A stretch of DNA of 64,000 nt, from NCBI RefSeq assembly GCF_004570865.1, contig NZ_SPQS01000017.1, forward strand, positions 1 through 64,000, given 5' to 3'. The position numbers and the translations under genes were made by a program. The notes beneath the pieces are model-generated. The model saw only the letters and a list, made by a program, of their open reading frames with translations. It was not told where the DNA came from and did not search any database. Of this stretch, positions 1 through 7,660 are shown piece after piece; within the stretch, counting starts at the first letter, position 1; every line of letters begins with the position of its first letter. This DNA is from Bradyrhizobium frederickii. GTDB lineage: Bacteria; Pseudomonadota; Alphaproteobacteria; Rhizobiales; Xanthobacteraceae.

Positions 1-563
1 GCACCCGCGGTCCGCTGCGCGAAAATGCACACGCAGGAAGAACCGCACAGCAGCATACAGGTGTGGCCAATCACTCGGCCTTCCCTGCGCGGTGGTCGGA
101 CGGCTTATGCCGTGCTCTCCCGGGAGCCGAACTTTCCTTCTGGCCTCCCTCGCCGTTCGAATTGGCGATGCCGTCCACCCGGTTGGGCTCGCGCGCATCT
201 TCGATCCGGCTTGACCGTAGCAACGACGGCCAGGACCACACGGTTTTGCCGTACGCACGGCCCGCCATGTCGCCGCAGTTTTTCCAGCCCTGTCGACGAA
301 GCCGGAAACTTACAGGCGAGACGAAGCCTAGCAGCGCCGTTCGTCTGCACGCGGCCACGGGCTCACAGGGACACCCCGCCCTGCCCGCGCCATCTCGTGC
401 CGACGCTGCCGCGTCCACCGCAAGCCCGGCTCGCGAAATTGACGACCGCAAGATCGCCCCTCCTGGATAAGCCGGGATGGCCGACACATACGCCAAAACC
501 GAATTTCGGTAAAGTGGAATATTTTTGTCCGCTGGGATTGACAGGGCGCGACACACCCGGTGC
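1..563. other. Non-coding stretch, no supported gene
   Basis: Open frames run through here on both strands, but their translations are rich in Arg, Pro, Ser and Cys, contain no family motif and lack a convincing ribosome site. I read them as chance frames in GC-rich DNA. The stretch leads directly into the REP hairpins that start at 564, so it may be part of a larger repeated intergenic segment, but I cannot show other copies from this window. Confidence 0.5.
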
Positions 564-655
564 CGTAGGGTGGGCAAAGCGAAGCGTGCCCACGTCTTTT
601 CGCCGTCATCGAGAGATCGTGGGCACGGCGCAAGTGCGCCTTTGCCCACCCTACG
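564..655. repeat. REP hairpin pair (REPIN-like)
   Basis: Two REP palindromes lie in inverted orientation. The left one runs CGTAGGGTGGGCAAAG to GTGCCCAC, and the right one runs GTGGGCAC to TGCCCACCCTACG, separated by about 20 bases. Each half forms its own GTGGGCA/TGCCCAC stem, and the outer ends are mutual inverted repeats. The same unit recurs at 721-846, 10689-10793, 10948-11051 and 31091-31186. A RAYT transposase gene that could mobilise such units lies at 11054-11575. Confidence 0.85.
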
Positions 656-902
656 AGAGCTCGCCAAGCGTCCTCGACGCCCGCCTCGTGCGGCGTGAAC
701 TGGTAGACCGAGCTGCAGTGCCGCAGGGTGAGCAAAGCGACTTGTCCGCCGTAGCTCGAAGAGCGAAGGCGGAAGCGTGCCCACGTCTTTTCGCCGTCGT
801 CGAGAGATCGTGGGCACGGCGCAAGTGCGCCTTTGCCCACCCTACGAGAGCTCGCTACGCGTCCTCCACCGTGCGGCGTGAACTGGTAGACCGACGAGCA
901 GT
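584..902. repeat. Imperfect tandem duplication carrying REP sequences
   Basis: Bases 584-719 and 775-902 are near-identical. Both start GCGTGCCCACGTCTTTTCGC, carry the right-hand REP, and end in a shared GTGCGGCGTGAACTGGTAGA tract. The copies are offset by about 190 bases and differ by single changes plus a short indel near 680/865. This is a local duplication of a REP plus its flank. Confidence 0.75.
721..846. repeat. Degenerate REP hairpin pair
   Basis: This is the second copy of the REP pair. The right half is intact (GTGGGCAC to GCCCACCCTACG). The left half is decayed (GCAGGGTGAGCAAAGC) and is separated from its partner by about 30 extra bases. It belongs to the tandem duplication at 584-902. 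Confidence 0.65.
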
Positions 903-920
903 ACGAGAGCTCGAAAACGT

Positions 921-1904
921 CTAATCGGCGGCCGCCTGGGCCGGGACGATTCTCCCGATCATCGTCTCGATCTCCGCCTTCACGCGGTCGGGCACGGCAT
1001 TCTGCACCATGTGGCCGAGATCGGGCAGCACGATCAGCTTCGCGTTGGGCACCATGGCCGCGAACGGGCGGGCGTGGATGCCGGTCCTCACCGTCTTGTC
1101 GGGCTCGCCGGCGATGATCGTGACCGGGGCTTTGATCTCGCCATAGCGGGAGACCTGCGCCGCGACGGCTTGCTTCAGCGTCACCAGATCATAGGCATTG
1201 GCGATGAATTCGCGCGGGCGCAGCAGCAGCGGCGTTGCGGAATTCTGCACGTATCCATCGGGCATCGTCTGCGGCAGGAATACGCTGCGCGCGCCGGGTT
1301 CGGCGAGAAAGTAACCGAGCGGCAGGGTGATGGTGTAGGCGAGCAGCGGGCCGATCACCGGCGTCGCGATGATCTCGTTGTAACGGCCGACGCCGCCGCG
1401 CCAGGGATGGGTGACCGGCGCGAGCATGACGAGGCCCGCGACGCGGCCGGGATGATCGAGCGCAAGCCGCGCGCCGAGCGCACCGCTCCAGGAATGCACG
1501 ACGAAGACCGCACGCGCGATCCCGAGTTTTGCAAGCGCCTCGTCGATCATCCGGGCCTGGATCTGCGGCGTGGAATCCTGGCGCCGCGCACGCGTGCTCC
1601 AGCCATGGCCGGGACGATCGACCAGGATGACGCGATGGTCCTTGGCGAGGATGTCGCCGAGCGGGCGCCGCATCGCTTCGAGATTGGAGCTCGCGCCGTG
1701 CAGCATCACGATCGGCAAGCCCGCATCGCGCGGGCCGATATCGACGACGTGAAGCGTCGCGCCGTCGACTTCGACCATCTCGCCCTGCGGCGGAAAGGCG
1801 CGCTGCACGGCGACGATTCCGGCCTGCGTGACCAGCGCCAGCACAACCAGCGCCGTCACGACTGACATCACGATCATGGGGAGAATCCGGGTGATCCTGG
1901 GCAC
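921..1904 (-). CDS. Membrane-anchored alpha/beta hydrolase
   Basis: This is an alpha/beta hydrolase-fold protein of about 327 residues. An N-terminal hydrophobic helix (about residues 10-30) should anchor it or act as a signal. The fold motifs appear in order: the HGASSNLEAM oxyanion segment, GHGWSTR, a nucleophile elbow VHSWSGALG with the serine near residue 138, an acidic AGEPDKTV segment and a GHMVQN histidine near the C terminus. The elbow has Val and Ser where the usual G-x-S-x-G glycines sit. The frame stays open to 2000; I chose the GTG at 1904 because it keeps Arg residues ahead of the helix, and ATG at 1877 is the alternative. Substrate is not predictable. It stands alone. Confidence 0.8.
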   Translation of the reverse strand: MPRITRILPMIVMSVVTALVVLALVTQAGIVAVQRAFPPQGEMVEVDGATLHVVDIGPRDAGLPIVMLHGASSNLEAMRRPLGDILAKDHRVILVDRPGHGWSTRARRQDSTPQIQARMIDEALAKLGIARAVFVVHSWSGALGARLALDHPGRVAGLVMLAPVTHPWRGGVGRYNEIIATPVIGPLLAYTITLPLGYFLAEPGARSVFLPQTMPDGYVQNSATPLLLRPREFIANAYDLVTLKQAVAAQVSRYGEIKAPVTIIAGEPDKTVRTGIHARPFAAMVPNAKLIVLPDLGHMVQNAVPDRVKAEIETMIGRIVPAQAAAD

Positions 1905-2203
1905 AGGGCAGTTACGGGTCTGGAGGGCGGCAGTTTCGCGCCGGCTTTCCGTGCTTCCACCGAAAATGCCGGGGCTGTGGATATGTGCACAATTGCACAA
2001 CGTAAAAACTCAATGGAATCAACAATATTCTGAGAGCATAGGCAAGCCCGGAGCAGCTTCATGCAGCCGTCATCGCGGCTTCCATATAATCGCCATGGTC
2101 GGTTCCGCCATTTAGGCGCGGGTGGGCGCCGATCCTCCTCGCAGCCTCGGGGAATGTGGGAAGACCGGCAGAAATTGTCCTGGTTTGAACCGGAGGATTT
2201 TCG

Positions 2204-2386
2204 ATGAGCTTCAGATCAAACGACACTGCGATCGACGAAATCGTCGCGAGCTGCAACGGCGACCTGCGCGGTGCCGTGCGGGCGCTGCTGCTGATCAATG
2301 AGCATCTCGAAGCGGAGCTGGCGAAGGCCTACGCCGCAGCGGCCGATCGCGGCCTGGTCGAGCGCGGCGGCAGCGTCCTGCATTGA
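2204..2386 (+). CDS. Small conserved-looking hypothetical protein, 60 aa
   Basis: This is a 60-residue, mainly helical and acidic protein with a central hydrophobic run (VRALLLINEHLEAELAKAY). I assign no function. A strong CGGAGGA ribosome site lies 8 bases before the ATG, which is the main reason to believe it is expressed. There is no signal peptide, Cys or His cluster. It sits between two opposite-strand genes and appears monocistronic. From memory, similar short proteins recur in Bradyrhizobium annotations, but I cannot check that here. Confidence 0.7.
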   Translation: MSFRSNDTAIDEIVASCNGDLRGAVRALLLINEHLEAELAKAYAAAADRGLVERGGSVLH

Positions 2387-2393
2387 GCGCAGG

Positions 2394-2654
2394 CTAGTTC
2401 GTACCGTCCTCGTCTTTTTCCTCGTCCGGCGTGAGCGCGGGACAGGCGCGGATCGTCGAACGGGCAAGCTTGGCATCGGCCCTGGACTTGTAGGGACCGT
2501 CGCCGAACCAGATATCGCCGATGATGACCGGATTGCTGGTCACGATATTGCATTTTCCGGTGGCGCGGTTGCCGACCACCCAGAACAATCCGTCGGCGAG
2601 GCTCACCGTCCCCGACGCGAGCAGCAAGCACCCTGCAAAGATCAAACGCTTCAT
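2394..2654 (-). CDS. Small secreted hypothetical protein, 86 aa
   Basis: An N-terminal signal peptide (MKRLIFAGCLLLASGTVSLA) is followed by a mature part of about 65 residues with two Cys (CNIV and RACPAL) that could form a disulfide, then an acidic tail. The start at 2654 is chosen because GGCAGGAGCC lies just upstream and it gives a clean signal peptide; an upstream start would add six residues. The likely location is the periplasm. Function is unknown. It is convergent with the 60-residue gene at 2204, with 7 bases between stops. Confidence 0.7.
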   Translation of the reverse strand: MKRLIFAGCLLLASGTVSLADGLFWVVGNRATGKCNIVTSNPVIIGDIWFGDGPYKSRADAKLARSTIRACPALTPDEEKDEDGTN

Positions 2655-2784
2655 GGCTTTGGCTCCTGCCATGCAGGTAGGCCTGCGGCGGCGCCGACAA
2701 TAGTCCTCACGATGCCGCGCTTCCGATCGTGGTTAATCCGAAGACGCCACGTTCGCTCAAGAAACGATCGAGTTGTCGGCTAAA

Positions 2785-2829
2785 GCATGATCCGGAAAAG
2801 TGCGCAGCGGTTTTCCGGAAAGATCATGC
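2785..2829. repeat. Rhizobial intergenic palindrome
   Basis: The inverted repeat GCATGATCCGGAAAA ... TTTTCCGGAAAGATCATGC has an 11-base loop. This is a familiar interspersed palindrome in Rhizobiales genomes. It lies downstream of the TPR gene (stop at 2881) and could act as a transcript end or stabiliser. Confidence 0.8.
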
Positions 2830-2880
2830 GCAAACAACAACCTGAAGCGCCATGACGATTCGTCCGAATCTCATAGCGCT

Positions 2881-3522
2881 CTAGATATCGCGGCCTTCGA
2901 CCTTCTCGGTCAGCGCCTTGACCTGGTCGGGGATCTTTTCGAGGTGCGGATTGACGGCGAGCGCCTTGCGGTAAGCGTCGAGTGCGCGCTTCTCGTCACC
3001 GACCTCCTGCATGATCATGCCAAGGCCTGCGAGCGCGCCGAAATGGCGCGGCTCCCGGATCAGCACCTGCTGGATATCCGCAAGCGAGCGGCCATAATCG
3101 TTCTGCATGTAATAAAGCGTGGCGCGCCGGTTCCAGGCCTCGATGTAGTCGGGCCTGAGCTTGATGACCGAGTCCAGCAGCTTGATCGCGACCTCGATCT
3201 TCTTGGCGTCGACCGCGGTCTTGGCGCGCGCCATCAACAGCGCCGCGGTGTCGCTGGGGGTCTGGAGCCAGATCGCCCAGATCCGCGCTTCGACGTGCTT
3301 GGCGCTGACCTCGTCGGGCGCCGCCTTCAGCGCGCCGAACAGGAAATCGAGATTCTTGGTGCGATCGACCTTGGGCAGCTTGGCCGGCGCCTCGGGCAGC
3401 TTCTTCTGCTTGCCCGGCGGGTTCGGCGGTTCAATCTGCTGCGCCAGCGCCGGACCGAGCCCAATGGCTCCCAGCACAAGGGCCAGACACAAAGTGCGCG
3501 AATGCGGGAATCTCACTGCCAT
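2881..3522 (-). CDS. Secreted tetratricopeptide-repeat protein
   Basis: This 213-residue protein has an N-terminal signal peptide ending near ALAQQ (about residue 28) and a Pro/Lys-rich linker (PPNPPGKQKKLPEAPAKLPK). A helical array of about four TPR-like units then runs from residue 60 to the end, with repeat features such as IKLRPDYIEAWNRRATLYY and VLIREPRHFGALAGLGMIMQ. Periplasmic TPR proteins of this type act as protein-interaction scaffolds; no catalytic domain is present. A specific partner cannot be named. It is transcribed away from rpmJ in the same direction, with 120 bases and a terminator between them. Confidence 0.85.
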   Translation of the reverse strand: MAVRFPHSRTLCLALVLGAIGLGPALAQQIEPPNPPGKQKKLPEAPAKLPKVDRTKNLDFLFGALKAAPDEVSAKHVEARIWAIWLQTPSDTAALLMARAKTAVDAKKIEVAIKLLDSVIKLRPDYIEAWNRRATLYYMQNDYGRSLADIQQVLIREPRHFGALAGLGMIMQEVGDEKRALDAYRKALAVNPHLEKIPDQVKALTEKVEGRDI

Positions 3523-3544
3523 GGTGAAAGTCTAAACGCGCAAA

Positions 3545-3569
3545 GCCGCCCTTGCAAAGCAAAGGCGGC
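3545..3569 (-). terminator. Hairpin after rpmJ
   Basis: GCCGCCCTTGC and GCAAAGGCGGC form an 11-base stem with one mismatch and an AAA loop. On the minus strand it is followed by TTTG. It lies 76 bases beyond the rpmJ stop and just before the TPR gene, as expected of a transcription terminator. Confidence 0.55.
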
Positions 3570-3644
3570 GTCAAACTCGTGTGAGCCGTGGTCTTGCGGG
3601 AACGCGCGAAGGCGTCCGGCCGGGCGAGATCAGCCTTGCTGAGA

Positions 3645-3770
3645 TCAGCCCTGCCGCGCCTTGAAGCGGCGCTGCACCTTGTTGATCACATAGACCCGGC
3701 CCTTGCGGCGGACCAGGCGGTTGGCGCGATGGCGACCGCGCAGCGATTTCAGCGAGTTACGGACCTTCAT
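3645..3770 (-). CDS. rpmJ: 50S ribosomal protein L36
   Basis: The reverse strand encodes 41 residues beginning MKVRNSLKSLRGRHRANR and ending VQRRFKARQG, which is the L36 family. It is a structural protein of the large ribosomal subunit. It lacks the Cys/His zinc ligands of the 37-38-residue zinc-binding L36 and is the zinc-independent type. The gene stands alone rather than within the spc operon, as is usual for this form in Alphaproteobacteria. It was found by reading the strand directly because the frame is short. The basic composition (15 Arg/Lys) and full-length match make this secure. Confidence 0.95.
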   Translation of the reverse strand: MKVRNSLKSLRGRHRANRLVRRKGRVYVINKVQRRFKARQG

Positions 3771-4082
3771 GGCGGAATCCTGAACGTTCGAAAGGCCGTG
3801 TTCGGCACTACCGTTGCGGCACGCGCGAATGTGGCAAAATGAGATTTTTCCCGCTGGCGGACGACCGCCCGGGACGGGGCGGTTCTTAAGGCATGGCGGG
3901 AGGTGCTGTCAATGTTCACTGCCGGCTTCCGAACCGGCAAATTCTCGAAAACAACCCCATGCACAGTCAAAGCGGCCGGATCGGGCCGATTTATCGCCAG
4001 CGAAATCAGGGCTCCTTTGATGATGCCTTGCCAAATTCGTTATATCATATAATCAATTCGGCAACCCGTCGGGAGGAAACCC
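3771..4082. other. Divergent intergenic region between rpmJ and an amidohydrolase gene
   Basis: This 312-base gap must hold the promoters for rpmJ (leftward) and the amidohydrolase gene (rightward). I see the short palindrome TTATATCATATAA at 4040-4052, annotated separately, and a GGGAGGAAA ribosome site at 4070-4078. A C/G-rich imperfect hairpin lies near 3860-3885. No credible gene is present. Confidence 0.6.
4040..4053 (+). promoter_or_regulatory. AT-rich palindrome, candidate operator or -10 region
   Basis: TTATATCATATAA is a 13-base palindrome (six-base arms around C) and ends in TATAAT at 4048-4053. It is the most AT-rich spot in the gap, 30 bases before the amidohydrolase start. Short AT-rich palindromes like this are bound by GntR-family regulators, and the TATAAT could also be a -10 box. 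No regulator gene is adjacent. Confidence 0.4.
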
Positions 4083-4967
4083 ATGCCGAAGCTGAAGCTG
4101 CCCAATATCGACGATGTCGTCGCCATCGACATCCACACCCATGCCGAGGAGCCCTGCGGCTGCCACCCCGACGACGGCTATGACGATTTCCAGGCGCAGA
4201 TGGCGGAGTATTTCAAGTCGCCGAACAAGCATCCGCCGACGGTGCCGGAAACCGCGGCCTACTACCGTTCCAAGAACATCGCCGCGGTGATCTTCCCCGT
4301 CGATGCCGAGCGCGAGACCGGCTTCCGCCGCTACAACAATTACGAGATGCTGGAGGTCGCCTCCGATCATCTCGACGTCCTGATCCCCTTCGTCTCGATC
4401 GACCCGCACAAGGGCAAGCTCGGGGCGCGCGAGGCGCGCAAGCTGATCGAGGAATACGGCGTGCGCGGCTTCAAATTCCACCCGACCATGCAGGGCTTCT
4501 ACGCCAACGACCGCATGGCCTATCCGCTCTACGAAGAGATCAACAATGGCGGCGCCATCGCGCTGTTTCACACCGGCCAGACCGGCGTCGGCTCGGGCAT
4601 GCCCGGCGGCATGGGCATGCGGCTGAAATATTCCAACCCGATGTACATGGACGACGTCGCGGCCGATTTCCCCGACCTCAAGATCATCCTCGCGCACCCG
4701 TCCTTCCCCTGGCAGGAAGAGGCGCTGTCGGTCGCGACCCACAAGCCGAACGTCTATATCGACCTCTCGGGCTGGTCGCCGAAATATTTTCCGCCGATCC
4801 TGGTGCGCTACATCAACTCGATCCTTCAGGACAAGATGCTGTTCGGCTCGGACTGGCCGGTGATCACGCCGGACCGCTGGCTGTCGGACTTCGCCAAGAT
4901 CGACATCCGCGATGAGATCCGGCCGAAGGTGCTCAAGGCCAACGCAAGGAAGCTGCTGGGGATCTGA
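4083..4967 (+). CDS. Amidohydrolase family 2 (COG2159-type) metal hydrolase/decarboxylase
   Basis: This 294-residue single-domain TIM-barrel amidohydrolase is of the COG2159 type. The first metal motif is DIHTHAEE (residues 16-23), FKFHPTMQGFY lies mid-protein, an ILAHPSFPW histidine motif near residue 208 and the catalytic aspartate region LFGSDWPV near residue 263. Related enzymes include ACMSD-like decarboxylases and hydrolases of aromatic-degradation pathways, so substrate cannot be fixed. GGGAGGAAA is a strong ribosome site 4 bases before the ATG. It is probably monocistronic, and a perfect palindromic terminator follows the stop. Confidence 0.85.
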   Translation: MPKLKLPNIDDVVAIDIHTHAEEPCGCHPDDGYDDFQAQMAEYFKSPNKHPPTVPETAAYYRSKNIAAVIFPVDAERETGFRRYNNYEMLEVASDHLDVLIPFVSIDPHKGKLGAREARKLIEEYGVRGFKFHPTMQGFYANDRMAYPLYEEINNGGAIALFHTGQTGVGSGMPGGMGMRLKYSNPMYMDDVAADFPDLKIILAHPSFPWQEEALSVATHKPNVYIDLSGWSPKYFPPILVRYINSILQDKMLFGSDWPVITPDRWLSDFAKIDIRDEIRPKVLKANARKLLGI

Positions 4968-4975
4968 AGCGCATC

Positions 4976-5001
4976 GAGGGCTTCGGTCGACCGAAGCCCT
5001 C
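4976..5001. terminator. Bidirectional terminator between convergent genes
   Basis: GAGGGCTTCGGTC and GACCGAAGCCCTC form a perfect 26-base palindrome between the convergent stops at 4967 and 5014. Its symmetry and position suit a shared terminator for both genes. Confidence 0.75.
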
Positions 5002-5013
5002 ATGCTCAAAACC

Positions 5014-5748
5014 TCACACCTGCGCCAGGCCTCCATCCACGAAGACCTCGCCGCCGGTCATGAAGCTGCTGTCCGACGACGCCAGGAACGCGGCCACCGC
5101 GCCCGTCTCGGAGGGGTCGCCGACACGCCCGATGGGCGTGCTGCTTCCGAGCGCGTCGAACGCTTCCTCGCCGACGATCTCCAGCGCCAGCTCGGTCTTG
5201 GTCGGCCCCGGCGACAGCACGTTGACGCGGATACCGGTGCCGCGCAGATCCTGCGCCCAGCTGCGCGCCAGATTGCGGATCGCGGCCTTGGTCGCGCTGT
5301 AGATGCTGAACTGCGGCGTCCCCATCACCCCCGTGCTCGAACCGGTCAGGATGATCGACGACCCCTTCCTCATCAGCGGCAGGGCTTTCTGCACAGTGAA
5401 GACCAGCCCTTTCACGTTGACGTCGAAGATGTGATCGTAATGCTCGACCGTGATCTCGCCGAGCGGCGCAAACAGCCCGGTCCCCGCATTGGCGAAGAGA
5501 ACGTCGAGCGTGCCTCGTTCCTTCCTGACCGTCTCGTAAAGCCGGTCGAGATCGGACAGATCGGTCACCGAGCCCCTGACCGCGCGCGCCTGGGATCCGA
5601 GCTTCGCAACGGCGGCGTCGAGCTGCTCCTGCCGCCGCCCGAAAATGTAGACGAAGGCGCCTTCGTCGACGAACCGCTTCGCCGCTCCAAACCCGATGCC
5701 GGTGCCACCGCCGGTCACCACTGCCGTCTTGCCTTGTAGTCTGCTCAT
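5014..5748 (-). CDS. Short-chain dehydrogenase/reductase
   Basis: This 244-residue classical SDR has the Rossmann NAD(P) motif TGGGTGIG at residues 12-19, NAG near residue 85, and the catalytic Ser/Tyr/Lys set in GSSTGVMG and YSATKAA. Its length and closing FVDGG segment are typical of the FabG-like group. The ATG at 5748 follows AAGGAG with good spacing; the frame remains open to a GTG at 5763. It is divergently paired with an HxlR regulator, a common arrangement where the regulator controls the oxidoreductase in response to quinones or electrophiles. Substrate is unknown. Confidence 0.88.
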   Translation of the reverse strand: MSRLQGKTAVVTGGGTGIGFGAAKRFVDEGAFVYIFGRRQEQLDAAVAKLGSQARAVRGSVTDLSDLDRLYETVRKERGTLDVLFANAGTGLFAPLGEITVEHYDHIFDVNVKGLVFTVQKALPLMRKGSSIILTGSSTGVMGTPQFSIYSATKAAIRNLARSWAQDLRGTGIRVNVLSPGPTKTELALEIVGEEAFDALGSSTPIGRVGDPSETGAVAAFLASSDSSFMTGGEVFVDGGLAQV

Positions 5749-5808
5749 GATGTGCTCCTTCACTGAGGTTGCACTGAGCTGGCGGCGTACCCACCTATCG
5801 ACAAGTAT

Positions 5809-5826
5809 GCACCTTTTGGTAAGTGC
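5809..5826. promoter_or_regulatory. Candidate HxlR operator
   Basis: GCACCT (5809-5814) and AAGTGC (5821-5826) are inverted repeats matching at 5 of 6 positions. They lie in the 85-base gap between the divergent SDR and HxlR starts, 8 bases before the HxlR ATG. HxlR proteins bind as dimers to such sites and often repress both neighbours. Confidence 0.4.
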
Positions 5827-5833
5827 CCAAAAA

Positions 5834-6268
5834 ATGTCAGACTCAACCTTTCCGCCGACGCAGCCCCCTTCAACCGTTCAGCGTTGCACGCCGAATCTGC
5901 CCGGATTCACGTGCGGGCTGGATGCCACCCTGCGGATCATCGCGGGCAAGTGGAAGCCGTTGATCCTGTACTTCGTCGCCCAGGACGGCCCGACCCGCTA
6001 CGGCGAGCTTCGGCGCGCCATACGCGACGTCAGCGACAAGGTGCTGATCCAGCAATTGAAGGAGCTGGAGGCCGACGGCCTCGTGAAGCGCACCGACTAC
6101 AAGGAGGTGCCGCCGCGGGTGGACTACAGCCTCACTCCGTTAGGTCACAGCCTCGCCCAGGCTCTCGTGCCGCTCTGCTCATGGGGCACGGAGCACATGG
6201 CGGAAGTCAGCCGGGTGTTCGCCGAGCGGGCGGCCTGGACGCGGCGAGAACGTCCGCCGAGTGCCTAG
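5834..6268 (+). CDS. HxlR-family transcriptional regulator
   Basis: This is a winged-helix regulator of about 144 residues in the HxlR/MarR-like group. The Cys in GFTCGLDATL (near residue 27) heads the fold and is the redox-sensing cysteine position in several family members. The core IIAGKWKPLIL, RYGELRRAI, LIQQLKELEADGLV and YSLTPLGHSL is standard. The ATG at 5834 is preferred because an earlier ATG at 5807 would place the candidate operator inside the gene. It probably regulates the divergent SDR gene. Confidence 0.88.
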   Translation: MSDSTFPPTQPPSTVQRCTPNLPGFTCGLDATLRIIAGKWKPLILYFVAQDGPTRYGELRRAIRDVSDKVLIQQLKELEADGLVKRTDYKEVPPRVDYSLTPLGHSLAQALVPLCSWGTEHMAEVSRVFAERAAWTRRERPPSA

Positions 6269-6373
6269 CTTGCGCTGAACGTCGTTGGAAATCTGCTACG
6301 CCGCTGATTGCAGCGCATTCCATGCTCGCTCCAGCGGAGCTCCTGTGACCACAACCACCTGGAAGGATAGTCC

Positions 6374-7105
6374 ATGAGCATCAAAGCCGTCGTCTTCGAC
6401 GCCTACGGGACGCTGTACGACATCCAGTCGGTCGCTGACGTCACCGAGGATGCGTTTCCGGGTTATGGCGAGATCATCACGCAGATCTGGCGCATCAAGC
6501 AGCTCGAATACACCTGGCTGCGCTCGCTGATGGGACGCTACCAGGATTTCGCCGCGGTCACCCGCGACTCCCTGGCCTATACGCTGCGGATGCTGGGGCT
6601 GGCCTATGAGCGCGAGGCGTTCGAGCGGGTGATCGAGAGATATTTGCATCTCGATCTTTATCCGGATGCAGCCGCCGCGCTCACGGCCTTGAAGCCGCGA
6701 CAACTGGCCATCCTCTCCAACGGCAGTCCGGACATGCTGAATGCGCTGGTGCGCAATTCCGGTCTCGACCGCCTGCTCGATGCCGCCATCAGCGTCGACG
6801 CCAAGAAGATCTTCAAGCCGAGTCCGGCGGCTTATGAGCTGGTCGGCGAGGAGCTCGGGACCGCGCCGAACGAGGTTCTGTTCGTGTCCTCCAATCCCTG
6901 GGACGTGGCGGGGGCAAAATCGTTTGGGCTCAACGTCGCCTGGATCGAGCGAGTGACGCCCGAGGTGATGGCGCTGGCTTGCGTCGAGAACGAACTCGTG
7001 GCACCGCTGACGATGTTCAAGGCGATCCGCACCCAGATGGACGAGCTTGGCTTTGCGCCGGATCATCGTGTCCGCGCACTCTCCGAGCTGTCGATGATTG
7101 CTTAG
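6374..7105 (+). CDS. Haloacid dehalogenase, type II
   Basis: This 243-residue HAD hydrolase is close to L-2-haloacid dehalogenases. The nucleophile Asp9 lies in VVFDAYGTLYD. Arg and Trp in the cap segment (WRIKQLEYTWLRSLMGRY) match the halide-binding part of the type II group. ILSNGSPDML carries the phosphate-loop-like Ser, KIFKPSPAAYE the Lys, and SSNPWDVAGAKSFG the last acidic motif. The reaction would be hydrolytic removal of halide from 2-haloalkanoic acids, although members are sometimes promiscuous. GGAAGGA precedes the ATG. The YbaK-like gene follows after 37 bases. Confidence 0.88.
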   Translation: MSIKAVVFDAYGTLYDIQSVADVTEDAFPGYGEIITQIWRIKQLEYTWLRSLMGRYQDFAAVTRDSLAYTLRMLGLAYEREAFERVIERYLHLDLYPDAAAALTALKPRQLAILSNGSPDMLNALVRNSGLDRLLDAAISVDAKKIFKPSPAAYELVGEELGTAPNEVLFVSSNPWDVAGAKSFGLNVAWIERVTPEVMALACVENELVAPLTMFKAIRTQMDELGFAPDHRVRALSELSMIA

Positions 7106-7142
7106 GCATCGCCGCCCGCACGTTTGACATGAGCTGCCTGGA

Positions 7143-7634
7143 ATGAGCCTTCAATCCGTTCGCGCCTTCTTCGCCGAAAAAGCCCCCGACATCACCGTGA
7201 TGGAATCGCCGATCAGCTCGGCCACGGTGCCGCTTGCCGCCGAAGCCTATGGCGTCGAACCCGGCATGATCGCCAAGACTCTGAGCTTGCGCGTCGGCGA
7301 ACGCGTGATCCTGATCGTGGCCGCCGGCACCTCGCGGATGGACAACAAGAAGGTCAAGGCGCAGTTCGGCGGCAAGCCGAAGATGCTGGGGCTGGAGGAG
7401 GTCGCCGCCATCACCGGCCACGAGGTCGGCGGCGTCTGTCCGTTCGGACTGAAATCACCGCTGCCGGTCTATTGCGACGTCTCCTTGAAGGCATATGACG
7501 TCGTGGTGCCGGCCGCAGGCTCGACCCATAGCGCCGTGCGCATCACCCCGCAGCGGATGGCCGAGCTCACCGCGGCCGAATGGGTCGATGTCTGCGAGGT
7601 CAGGCCGAACGGCGGCGCCGGACAGGATGCCTGA
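7143..7634 (+). CDS. YbaK/EbsC-family aminoacyl-tRNA deacylase-like protein
   Basis: This 163-residue protein has the YbaK/ProX editing-domain fold. Lys45 in MIAKTLSL is at the conserved catalytic lysine position. VILIVAAGTSRMDNKKV, GGVCPFGLKSPLPVY and AAGSTHSAVRITP are typical of the group. Members hydrolyse misacylated tRNA such as Cys-tRNA(Pro) or Ala-tRNA(Pro); the exact substrate is not predictable. The upstream gap has only a weak GGA ribosome site, so it may be translated with the preceding dehalogenase gene. Confidence 0.88.
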   Translation: MSLQSVRAFFAEKAPDITVMESPISSATVPLAAEAYGVEPGMIAKTLSLRVGERVILIVAAGTSRMDNKKVKAQFGGKPKMLGLEEVAAITGHEVGGVCPFGLKSPLPVYCDVSLKAYDVVVPAAGSTHSAVRITPQRMAELTAAEWVDVCEVRPNGGAGQDA

Positions 7635-7660
7635 TGCATTTGCTGGCCAGGGAGGCTAGC

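Noticed and set aside
25..924. Long frames on both strands (299 and 248 residues) over the first 0.9 kb
   Set aside because: They run through REP repeats and a tandem duplication, show low-complexity Arg/Pro/Ser composition and no motifs or ribosome site.
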